From assembly GCA_023392075.1 (NCBI GenBank), contig JAEVZU010000053.1:1-16693 (forward strand): a stretch of 16,693 bases of DNA, given 5' to 3'. The translations under genes and the position numbers were made by a program. Positions 1 to 6,643 of this stretch are shown here, one piece after another. Within the stretch, counting starts at the first letter, position 1; every line of letters starts with the position of its first letter. The notes beneath the pieces are model-generated. The model made no database searches. It worked only from the letters and a program-made list of their open reading frames with translations, and was not told the origin of the DNA. This DNA is from Bacillota bacterium. GTDB lineage: Bacteria; Bacillota; Clostridia; Acetivibrionales; DSM-1351.

Positions 1-985
1 ACTGGAAGATAATATCTCTTTTTCTTGCTCCAAGTGCCTTTCGGACGCCGATTTCCCTGATACGTTCGGTAACCGAAACCAACAGTATGTTGACTATTCC
101 TATACCGCCCACCACCAGTGTGATGACAGCAACCACCAGCAGTACCGATGATACTATGCCAAGCACCGAGTTAAGCTGCTCCTGTACTTCGGACAGGAAT
201 TGCACATAGTACTTATCCTTGTTTCCATGTTTCTGCTCGAGAATCCGTATAACCTTATCGGCTATTTTCTTAAGATCCTCTTTATCCTTGGATTCAACAG
301 TAGCGTACATGTAATTCAGCTGATCAGACCAGGGATAGTATGCCTGCAAGGTGGTCAAGGGAATGGTCAGTGAAACACTTTGACTTTCATAGGACATCAT
401 ATCCCCAAAAATTGAATCCTCGGCCTTGGTGACTCCAATTACCGTTAAATTCATGGAGCTTCCCGAACCTAATTTTACTCTCAGTTTTTGCCCTATGGGA
501 TTTTCATTTTTAAAATTGGCTTTGGCAAAATCCTCTTTAATTACAACTACATTCGATCTGAGGGAGTTGTCAATATCATTGATCATTCTGCCCTGTGACA
601 TGTCAGTGGGCATGATGTCCTTGTACTGTGAGGAGATACCGGTTATATTTGCATTCCTGGTCTTGTCGCCAAGCCTGATGGTACCGGATCTTCCCATGGA
701 GGTACCCACGTTTTTAATCTCCTCTACTTTGGCAATTGCCTTCATGTCATCATTTTGCAACACATCATTGGAGTTAATGGTGCCTGACTTGTATGATACG
801 GCTAACACATTAGCCCCTATTTTTGCAAATTCGTTATCCATATAGCTCTGGGTGGCATTTCCTATGGCAACTATGGTTATAACCGAAAATACGCCCATTA
901 CAATACCTATCATTGTCAGTATGGACCGGAGCTTATTTGCCCGAAGACTGGATAACGCCTGCTTGAAGCTTTCAATAATATTCAT
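1..985 (-). CDS. MacB/FtsX-type ABC permease (YknZ-like), cut by the window edge
   Basis: The gene starts with ATG at 985-983 and stays open to the left edge, giving 328 residues; roughly the last 70 residues with two membrane helices should lie outside. It begins MNIIESFKQALSSLRANKLRS, the usual cytoplasmic lead-in. TM1 follows at about 22-44 (LTMIGIVMGVFSVITIVAIGN). A large extracytoplasmic MacB_PCD domain spans about 45-272 and TM2 about 278-303. The hallmark loop ERIREIGVRKALGARKRDI (307-325) touches the ATPase. The ribosome site GAGGT overlaps the stop of the adaptor gene, so the two are translationally coupled. With the ATPase, Yip1 protein and adaptor it forms an MacAB/YknWXYZ-like exporter, probably for peptides or toxins; the substrate is unknown. 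Confidence 0.94.
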   Translation of the reverse strand, partial: MNIIESFKQALSSLRANKLRSILTMIGIVMGVFSVITIVAIGNATQSYMDNEFAKIGANVLAVSYKSGTINSNDVLQNDDMKAIAKVEEIKNVGTSMGRSGTIRLGDKTRNANITGISSQYKDIMPTDMSQGRMINDIDNSLRSNVVVIKEDFAKANFKNENPIGQKLRVKLGSGSSMNLTVIGVTKAEDSIFGDMMSYESQSVSLTIPLTTLQAYYPWSDQLNYMYATVESKDKEDLKKIADKVIRILEQKHGNKDKYYVQFLSEVQEQLNSVLGIVSSVLLVVAVITLVVGGIGIVNILLVSVTERIREIGVRKALGARKRDIIFQ

Positions 986-993
986 TATTTACC

Positions 994-2328
994 TCATCCT
1001 TTATCTTCGACTAATTTAGCTCTGGCTCCATCCTTAAATGTGGACTTCGGATTCATTATGACAAGGTCTCCCTCTTTGATATCTCCGGATTCGATTTCTC
1101 CCTTCATATCAGAAGTGGTTCCAATTTCTACAGGTACCTTGTGCATGGTTTGTTTATCCTTGCTCAAAACGTAAACAAAGTTTTTACCGTCCTTGTCAGG
1201 GCTGAGCATATCAAGCTGCAATGTCAGTATATTTTTCTTATCCACAGTCTTAATGTCACAATTTACAGTGATACCTGGCTTTATTGCTTCAGTGATGCTG
1301 TCAATACTTACGATTACCTGTATGACAGTTTCCTGTGTGCCGGTATTGTTTGTATTAGTATTTGCAACAGGAGAAACACTCTTAACTTTTCCTGTGATCT
1401 TATCGGTTTCAGGTATGGAGTCTCCGGTAATATCTACAGACTGCCCCGGCTGCATCATCTTCGCATTATATTCATTAATATTGAGCTTGACTTCGAGCTT
1501 GTCGGGATTTACAACGGTAAATACCGGCTGCGCATTCGGTGTGAAAGATCCTTCGGTAACATTTACCTGTGTTGCCACACCATCCATGGTGGCGTACATG
1601 GCATCATTGTATTTCTTGATCTTGGTTTCCAGGTCCTTTATGGTCAGTACGCTGTTCTCAATAGCCAGTTCCTGGCTTTGAATATCTATCTGCTTGGTGC
1701 TGGTTGACTTGGAAGCCGAATTGACATTATCTTTCTCATTTTCAACCTTAAGCTTTGCATTCTTTAATGCATCTTCTGCATCTTTCACCTTATTTTCGGC
1801 CAGGTCCAAATCATTCTTGGATCTGTCACCTATTTCATACAGAGATTTGGTATTATCTCTTTCCTTTACAGCGTTGTCCAGAGTTCTTTGGGCTGAAGCA
1901 ACACTGTTTTCGGCAACCTTAAGACCATTTTGAGCTGCTGAAACACTTACTGCGGCATCTGTAAGCTTGAGCTTCTGCAATGTCAGTTCCTGAGTTTTTC
2001 TCTGCAGCCTGGCCTGGTCAAGCTGCAGATTTAACGTATCAAAATCAAAGTCTGCCAGCTTCTGTCCTTTTTTTACTACATCGTTTTGTTTAACATACAA
2101 TTTTGTGACTTTTACAGGTGTATCCAGATATACATCGGACTTTTCAACTTCTGCTATCGTTCCGTTTGCAGAAATAGCCGAACTTATATCATCTTTTTTA
2201 ATTTCGGCAGTACTCACCGAAAATACAGGTCCTGAGCCGGCGGCTCCGGAATTTTTTATAATACCGGCCGCAATCAATGCAATAACCAGCACTCCAACAC
2301 ATATCCCAATAACTATTTTCTTTTTCAT
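994..2328 (-). CDS. Membrane-anchored HlyD/MacA-type adaptor (periplasmic adaptor family, YknX-like)
   Basis: This is the extracytoplasmic adaptor of the exporter. The 444 residues start MKKKIVIGICVGVLVIALIAAG, an uncleaved membrane anchor at about 4-24. A beta-barrel/lipoyl half (SSAISANGTIAEVEKSDVY, then VKKGQKLADFD) follows. Next come long helical hairpin segments rich in Leu, Lys, Glu and Asn at about 95-240. The second lipoyl half is YATMDGVATQVNVTEGSFT, and then come the barrel and membrane-proximal domains with KPGITVNCDI and a DLVIMNPKSTFKDGARAKL end. This is the RND/MacA adaptor order. In a Gram-positive cell with no outer membrane it is expected to form a funnel on the permease, as described for YknX. 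Its ribosome site GGGGG is 12 nt before the ATG. The permease start follows its stop by 8 bp. Confidence 0.92.
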   Translation of the reverse strand: MKKKIVIGICVGVLVIALIAAGIIKNSGAAGSGPVFSVSTAEIKKDDISSAISANGTIAEVEKSDVYLDTPVKVTKLYVKQNDVVKKGQKLADFDFDTLNLQLDQARLQRKTQELTLQKLKLTDAAVSVSAAQNGLKVAENSVASAQRTLDNAVKERDNTKSLYEIGDRSKNDLDLAENKVKDAEDALKNAKLKVENEKDNVNSASKSTSTKQIDIQSQELAIENSVLTIKDLETKIKKYNDAMYATMDGVATQVNVTEGSFTPNAQPVFTVVNPDKLEVKLNINEYNAKMMQPGQSVDITGDSIPETDKITGKVKSVSPVANTNTNNTGTQETVIQVIVSIDSITEAIKPGITVNCDIKTVDKKNILTLQLDMLSPDKDGKNFVYVLSKDKQTMHKVPVEIGTTSDMKGEIESGDIKEGDLVIMNPKSTFKDGARAKLVEDKG

Positions 2329-2354
2329 TGTTTAAATTTACCCCCAATTATGTA

Positions 2355-3086
2355 CTAATTCAATAAAGCGGCAGCTTTGATTTCACTGTAGCCTGTAAAT
2401 GCAGCATAAACTATAAATACGAGCGCCATTATCAGATATGCCTTCTTCTTGTCTATTTTGCTCACAATCGCTATACCAATAGCACCAATAACCAGCTGCC
2501 ATATGTAGAACACCTCTACTACCTTGGCCGCACCAAATATGAAGTTTCCTTTCATTTCAGGCAAAAGTGAGGCTAAACTTGTATATGTCACTTCAGTATA
2601 TGTTCCGGTTACATATGTCACGGCAATAGTTACAATTGTACCCAGGATTGATATTACCGACGAATATCCCAGAACAGACAGAACCTGTTTATAACTTGCC
2701 TGTCCTTTAAATATCTTTGTAACCAGCCATATGGCCAATGCCTGAACCAATAACATAAAACCGGCAGCAATACCGCCCATGACAGGTGTCGAGATTGCCG
2801 ATATGTTCACAACCTGATCAAGCAGTTCCGGCGTCATTTGCTGTCCGGCATTGGCAGTTGTCATTTCCATTGTGGTTCTCAGATACTCTTTGAATATTGG
2901 AAAGGTTCCATACATTAATATAACCGGCGCAAGAACATTTAATATAATACCCAGAAGTACCCGCGGCTTCTGCTCCAGATCGGCCATCAGCCTCTCGGGT
3001 GAAAAGATGCTGCCGGCTATTCTCTGAAATACATTCAGCCTTGGCAGATTATTGCTTTGCTGTTCAATTACTAAATTATCGTTCAT
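2355..3086 (-). CDS. Yip1-family membrane protein (YknW-like)
   Basis: The 243-residue product is an integral membrane protein with the Yip1 layout: a cytoplasmic N-terminus with FQRIAGSIFSPERLMADLEQKPRVL, then about five membrane segments near residues 42-60, 100-122, 135-160, 183-208 and 212-230. The N-terminal SPxxxxxxLxxKPR pattern before the first membrane helix is characteristic of bacterial Yip1 proteins. In B. subtilis a Yip1 protein, YknW, is encoded with the YknXYZ exporter and needed for its assembly; the same gene partners here suggest the same job. It has a good ribosome site (AGGAGA). It has no known enzymatic motifs. The family is poorly conserved, so the name rests on the N-terminal motif, membrane pattern and context. 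Confidence 0.82.
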   Translation of the reverse strand: MNDNLVIEQQSNNLPRLNVFQRIAGSIFSPERLMADLEQKPRVLLGIILNVLAPVILMYGTFPIFKEYLRTTMEMTTANAGQQMTPELLDQVVNISAISTPVMGGIAAGFMLLVQALAIWLVTKIFKGQASYKQVLSVLGYSSVISILGTIVTIAVTYVTGTYTEVTYTSLASLLPEMKGNFIFGAAKVVEVFYIWQLVIGAIGIAIVSKIDKKKAYLIMALVFIVYAAFTGYSEIKAAALLN

Positions 3087-3136
3087 AAAAGTCTCCTCTT
3101 AAAGAAAAATTTACCATTGCAATTTTAAAAAATATT

Positions 3137-3156
3137 AAAAGCTTTGTTAAGCTTTT
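3137..3156 (-). terminator. Weak hairpin at the end of the ABC ATPase gene
   Basis: AAAAGCTT and AAGCTTTT form an 8-bp stem with a 4-nt loop that includes the ATPase stop codon. It is followed on the minus strand by AATATTTTTT. The stem is AT-rich, so termination would be partial at best. It could lower expression of the three membrane genes relative to the ATPase, or simply protect the mRNA. Confidence 0.3.
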
Positions 3157-3896
3157 TCTAATTCCTTTTCTTCCTCCAGATTGAACTTTGCGAGTACTTC
3201 TCTTGCATCAAGGGGATTTTGGATAAATTCATCCGATTTTAAAAATCCGTCTCTGAACCTCAGTACTCTTTTGGTATGTTCGGCAATATCAGGTTCATGT
3301 GTAACAAGTACAATAGTTACACCTTCCTTGTTCAGATCCTGAAAAACAGCCATTATTTCTTCACTTGATGTACTATCCAGGTTTCCTGTAGGTTCATCCG
3401 CCAAAATAATCGAAGGAGTATTTACAAGTGCTCTGGCAATTGCAACCCTCTGTTTCTGACCGCCGGACATCTCATTGGGCTTGTGATGCATTCTCTCTCC
3501 CAGCCCTACACGTTCAAGTGCCGCCGTGGCCTTTCTCCGTCTTTCCTTGCTTCCTACACCCGCATAGATCATAGGAAGTTCAACATTTTGCAGTGCCGTA
3601 ATTCTCGGCAAGAGGTTAAAGGATTGAAAGACAAACCCTATTTTAAGATTTCTTATTCTAGCCAGTTCTCCCTCGTTAAGTGAAGATATATTTACTCCGT
3701 CGAGCCAATACTCACCTTTGGTGGATCTGTCAAGACATCCGATTATATTCATCAGAGTGGATTTACCAGATCCGGAAGGTCCCATTATAGCCACAAATTC
3801 CTTTTTATCTATATTTATATTGGCGTTCTTAAGAGCTTCAACTTCGATATGTCCGTTTTTGTATGTTTTACCCAGATTCTTCATGGAAATAATCAA
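3147..3896 (-). CDS. ABC transporter ATP-binding protein, MacB/LolD type (YknY-like)
   Basis: This is the cytoplasmic ATPase of a MacB-type exporter; it powers the permease at the left edge of the window. From the TTG start it has about 249 residues. Walker A is GPSGSGKS at about 39-46. It is followed by the Q-loop FVFQSFNLLPRITALQNVELP, the signature MSGGQKQRVAIARAL, Walker B IILADEPTGNLDS and the H-loop VTHEPDIA. The wording FVFQSFNLL...TALQNVELP is typical for the LolD/MacB/FtsE-like subfamily. The C-terminus has about 25 extra, charged residues (ending LEEEKELEKA) beyond the usual end. Together with the following Yip1, adaptor and permease genes it matches the B. subtilis YknWXYZ set. A strong GGAGG precedes the start. 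Confidence 0.93.
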   Translation of the reverse strand: MIISMKNLGKTYKNGHIEVEALKNANINIDKKEFVAIMGPSGSGKSTLMNIIGCLDRSTKGEYWLDGVNISSLNEGELARIRNLKIGFVFQSFNLLPRITALQNVELPMIYAGVGSKERRRKATAALERVGLGERMHHKPNEMSGGQKQRVAIARALVNTPSIILADEPTGNLDSTSSEEIMAVFQDLNKEGVTIVLVTHEPDIAEHTKRVLRFRDGFLKSDEFIQNPLDAREVLAKFNLEEEKELEKA

Positions 3897-3906
3897 AGCT
3901 TTTTTT

Positions 3907-3911
3907 CCTCC
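3907..3911 (-). promoter_or_regulatory. Ribosome-binding site that sets a TTG start for the ABC ATPase
   Basis: AAAGGAGG reads on the minus strand at 3914-3907. It is followed 10 nt later by TTG (3896-3894) and 22 nt later by an ATG (3884). The longest frame starts with a TTG at 3917, before this motif, and so cannot use it. Starting at 3896 gives MIISMKNLGKTYKNG, a typical N-terminus of the LolD/MacB ATPase group. Confidence 0.6.
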
Positions 3912-3959
3912 TTTCAATGTTTTATTTATTTAAACTCAACTTTTTAAGATAGAGTTTTG

Positions 3960-4970
3960 TTAACAAATTCTTGGCAGCTGATCACCGGCCAACAGCTTGA
4001 TGATTCTTGTACCTCCGCTGAGAGCCTTGAGAACCACCTTTGCTTCACTGTCATTTATTACTTCCCCGATAATAGCCGCGTCCCTGCCATAATTATTCTT
4101 TTTAAGTGCTTCAAGAACATCACCGGCCTGGTCTCCTGGAACAAAAATCAACAGCTTCCCCTCATTTGCCATATACAGCGGATCCATCCCCAGAAGTTCA
4201 CAAACCCCCTGGACTTCTCTTTTGACAGGAAGTTTTTCTTCATATATCTGAACGGTGACATTACTTTGTGCCGCAATCTCATTCAGAGTTGTAGCAACAC
4301 CGCCTCTGGTGGGATCTCTCAGCACATGCAGCTGCCGGGTTATCTTCAGCATGTCCTGAACCATCCCCGCTAAAGGTGCACAGTCGCTTTTTATTTCGGC
4401 CTGGAAGCCCATATTCTCCCTTTCAAGCAGTATACAGCTGCCATGATCACCGATGGTTCCTGAAATTATTATTTTATCACCGGCTTTTGCATTTCTCCCC
4501 GAGATATTCACTCCTTCTGGCAATACACCTATACCGGAGGTATTAATAAATATTTTATCGACTGCACCTTTTTGAACCACTTTGGTATCGCCGGTTACAA
4601 TTTTGACACCGCACTCATCGGCCGTTACAGCCATGGACTCAACTATTTTTTCAAGCTCTTCAATGCTGAACCCTTCTTCGATAATAAAACCGCAGCTCAG
4701 ATACAGAGGAGTTGCACCGCTGGTGGCCAAATCATTTACCGTGCCGCAGACAGCAAGCTTTCCGATATTTCCTCCCTTGAAAAAAATTGGAGTTACCACA
4801 AAACTGTCGGTGGTAAAAACTATATTTCCGCTGTTTCCTATCTCAAGTCTGGCCGAATCATCTCCGGCAGAGAGTATATCGTTCCTGAAGTATTTCTTAA
4901 ATACATTATCTATAAGAGCAAGTGTGGCTGAACCTCCGCTGCCATGAGCCAGAGTGATTATGTTTTCCAT
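3960..4970 (-). CDS. hypE: Carbamoyl dehydratase HypE (NiFe-hydrogenase maturation)
   Basis: HypE accepts a carbamoyl group from HypF on its C-terminal cysteine and dehydrates it with ATP to a thiocyanate, then passes cyanide to the iron on HypC-HypD. It belongs to the PurM/SelD ATP-binding superfamily. From the ATG at 4970 it has 336 residues, beginning MENIITLAHGSGG and ending exactly with the catalytic tail PRIC (Cys336). Family marks are SAGDDSA, FTTDSFVVTPIFF, TGDTKVV, LRDPTRGGVATTLNEIA and ANEGKL. The ATG at 5000 is rejected because the ribosome site GGAGG lies downstream of it. The spacing from GGAGG to the chosen ATG is 13 nt, which is long, so translation may be modest. The ABC exporter genes begin 63 bp after its stop. 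Confidence 0.96.
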   Translation of the reverse strand: MENIITLAHGSGGSATLALIDNVFKKYFRNDILSAGDDSARLEIGNSGNIVFTTDSFVVTPIFFKGGNIGKLAVCGTVNDLATSGATPLYLSCGFIIEEGFSIEELEKIVESMAVTADECGVKIVTGDTKVVQKGAVDKIFINTSGIGVLPEGVNISGRNAKAGDKIIISGTIGDHGSCILLERENMGFQAEIKSDCAPLAGMVQDMLKITRQLHVLRDPTRGGVATTLNEIAAQSNVTVQIYEEKLPVKREVQGVCELLGMDPLYMANEGKLLIFVPGDQAGDVLEALKKNNYGRDAAIIGEVINDSEAKVVLKALSGGTRIIKLLAGDQLPRIC

Positions 4971-5046
4971 ATTGTATTGGCCGCCTCCTTGATAGTACAT
5001 AAATTATTTTATATTATTCTTTACCTGCTTCAATATTTCATTTGTT

Positions 5047-5074
5047 ATTATATACACAATTTTTAATATATCAG
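5047..5074 (-). promoter_or_regulatory. Possible promoter upstream of hypE
   Basis: In the 170-bp hypD-hypE gap a perfect TATAAT (5052-5047) lies 16 bp downstream of CTGATA (5074-5069, 4 of 6 matches) on the minus strand. The expected start of transcription would be about 70 nt before the hypE ATG. The region is very AT-rich, so such matches arise by chance. No hairpin with a T-run was seen after hypD, so read-through from hypCD is also possible. Confidence 0.4.
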
Positions 5075-5140
5075 AGCATTTTTTTATCTGTTTTAATACT
5101 TTAAATAAATTATTATACAGTTACACTAAACAGCACCGCT

Positions 5141-6226
5141 TTAATCCCCATATTTGTAGTACGCGGCACACGTACCTTCGGATGATACCATACAGGCTCC
5201 CACAGGATTTTCAGGTGTACACCTTGTTTTAAAAAGCTTACAGTCGTAAGGACGCTTCTTGCCTTTCAAAACTTCACCGCACATGCAGCCCTTGGGTTCA
5301 GGACTGTCTTTAGGCTTTATATCAAATTTCTTCATTGCATCAAAGCTTTTATATGCTTCCTTCAAACCCAGACCAGATCCCGGTATCATGCCTATTCCGC
5401 GCCAAACTGCATCTATAGGTTCGAAAACCTCATACATTTTCTGCTGTGCCTTTGTATTTCCTTCCTTTGAAACTATTCTGGAATATACATTCTCAAAAAC
5501 CTTTTTGCCTTCGGTAATATTTTTCAGCAGAACGTTTATTGAATACAGAATATCCAAAGGCTCAAAACCCGCAACAACACCAGCCTTTTCCATATTATAC
5601 GCAACATATGAAAAAAAGTCTGTACCAATTATAGCAGAAACATGACCCGGATAAATAAAACCGTCAAGAGCCAGCTCCCGGTCTCCTGCCAGGGCTTTGA
5701 CGGCTTCGGGCATTGTTTTGTTTGCTGTCAGCACAGAAAAATTTTTTATTTTTTCCGCTTCTGCCTTTAAAACCGAAAGTGCAATAACAGGAGTAGTTGT
5801 TTCAAAGCCAACTGATAAGAATACAACCTCTTTGTCGGGATTGGCTTTAGCTATTTCGAGAGAATTTAACGGTGAGTATACCATCTGGACATTGCAGCCC
5901 TGTGCTTTTTTGTATAGCAAGGTGCTGTTATTTCCGGGTATTCTCATCATATCGCCGAAAGTAGTTATTATAACATTTTTGTTTTCAGCCAATTCAGTAG
6001 CACTGTCAATATATCCGGTTGGTGTGACACATACTGGACAGCCGGGTCCCGACAACAGCTCAATACTCTTTGGCAGCAGTGATCTGAGGCCATAGCGGGA
6101 AATAGCCATTGTATGTGTACCGCAAACCTCCATTATTTTTATATTTCTACCCGAATATGCGTTAAGGCAGTCCACAATTTTTTGTATCACTGCCTTGTCT
6201 CTGAATTCGTCTATATAGTTTGTCAT
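5141..6226 (-). CDS. hypD: Fe-S scaffold protein HypD (NiFe-hydrogenase maturation)
   Basis: HypD is the iron-sulfur scaffold on which, together with HypC, the Fe(CN)2CO unit is assembled. The 361 residues show the thiol motifs MEVCGTHT (C35) and GPGCPVC (C63, C66), corresponding to the conserved C41, C69 and C72 of E. coli HypD. The C-terminal [4Fe-4S] region is GCMCGEVL, then PYDCKLFKTRC, and finally GACMVSSEGTCAAYYKYG. Other conserved blocks are TTFGDMMRIPG, SVGFETTTP and FIYPGHVSAIIG. Length and motifs are normal. The ATG has GGAGG 4 nt upstream. It follows hypC by 12 bp, but the gap to hypE is 170 bp, unusually wide within a hyp operon. Confidence 0.97.
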   Translation of the reverse strand: MTNYIDEFRDKAVIQKIVDCLNAYSGRNIKIMEVCGTHTMAISRYGLRSLLPKSIELLSGPGCPVCVTPTGYIDSATELAENKNVIITTFGDMMRIPGNNSTLLYKKAQGCNVQMVYSPLNSLEIAKANPDKEVVFLSVGFETTTPVIALSVLKAEAEKIKNFSVLTANKTMPEAVKALAGDRELALDGFIYPGHVSAIIGTDFFSYVAYNMEKAGVVAGFEPLDILYSINVLLKNITEGKKVFENVYSRIVSKEGNTKAQQKMYEVFEPIDAVWRGIGMIPGSGLGLKEAYKSFDAMKKFDIKPKDSPEPKGCMCGEVLKGKKRPYDCKLFKTRCTPENPVGACMVSSEGTCAAYYKYGD

Positions 6227-6238
6227 TTTGCCTCCATT

Positions 6239-6463
6239 TTACTTGATCCCCAATTCCCTGATTTCATTAAAAATGTCAATTGTTCTGGCAGCCTCATCCT
6301 GATCAACTATTTGAATTGCACAGCCGGCATGTACCAGGACAAAATCACCGACTTTTACATTTTCAAGCAGTTCAACTGAAATTTTGTTTATAACTCCCAT
6401 CATTTCAACTTCCGCAGAATTTCCATCAATCTTGATAACCTTTGCAGGCAATCCTAAACACAT
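6239..6463 (-). CDS. hypC: Hydrogenase maturation chaperone HypC
   Basis: HypC is a small chaperone (HypC/HybG/HupF family) that with HypD carries the iron centre during assembly of its CN and CO ligands and delivers it to the hydrogenase large subunit. The product is 74 residues beginning MCLGLPAKV; the cysteine at position 2 is the essential residue of the family, exposed once Met is removed. This fixes the start at the ATG at 6463, which has GGGAGG 5 nt upstream, rather than the in-frame ATG at 6481. The beta-barrel core contains VGDFVLVHAGCAIQ with H45. The position after the glycine is Cys48, whereas a hydrophobic residue is what I would expect there. hypD starts 12 bp after the stop, so the two are tightly coupled. 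Confidence 0.95.
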   Translation of the reverse strand: MCLGLPAKVIKIDGNSAEVEMMGVINKISVELLENVKVGDFVLVHAGCAIQIVDQDEAARTIDIFNEIRELGIK

Positions 6464-6605
6464 ATTAACCTCCCAAGCCATTTATGGCTTTGAGCCGTAT
6501 TGCGGCCGCAAAATATAATGTAATTTGTTCACTCCCCTACCGCCATAAGGCGAATAAAGGAGGTTAATCGGCCATTCTCCCCGCAGGCCAATAATACTTT
6601 CTCAC
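6464..6605 (-). promoter_or_regulatory. Structured hypC leader with an anti-Shine-Dalgarno arm (candidate riboregulator)
   Basis: In the transcript, AUUAACCUCC (6568-6559) is a perfect 10-nt complement of GGAGGUUAAU (6473-6464), which is the hypC ribosome site and spacer up to the AUG. Between the arms are CGCC-UUAU-GGCG (6552-6541), the 12-nt palindrome TTGCGGCCGCAA (6511-6500) and AAGCCAUAAAUGGCUU (6490-6475). A GGCC/GGCC stem (6589-6586, 6573-6570) precedes the first arm. Two GGGGAG stretches (6582-6577 and 6537-6532) could pair with the same CCUCC, giving mutually exclusive folds. This resembles a translational riboswitch, protein-bound leader or thermosensor. The ligand is unknown, and I could not match it to a known class by eye. 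Confidence 0.5.
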
Positions 6606-6611
6606 TGTTTT

Positions 6612-6640
6612 AGTATATACATATTTTAAAACTATTTCAA
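6612..6640 (-). promoter_or_regulatory. Candidate sigma-A promoter for hypC-hypD
   Basis: On the minus strand TTGAAA (6640-6635) and TATACT (6617-6612) are separated by exactly 17 bp of A/T-rich sequence. Each box matches 5 of 6 consensus bases. The -35 box begins 4 nt after the hypF stop codon, leaving a leader of roughly 140 nt before the hypC start. This would allow hypCDE to be expressed apart from ribF-hypF. Confidence 0.65.
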
Positions 6641-6643
6641 TCT

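Noticed and set aside
426..845. Plus-strand frame opposite the permease gene
   Set aside because: The minus-strand translation across 1-985 gives a clear MacB/FtsX permease; the plus frame has no ribosome site or domain.
6488..6535. Short leader-peptide frame in the hypC leader (GTG start, about 16 codons)
   Set aside because: The GGGGAG motif directly abuts the GTG, leaving no spacing, and the peptide has no run of a regulatory amino acid.
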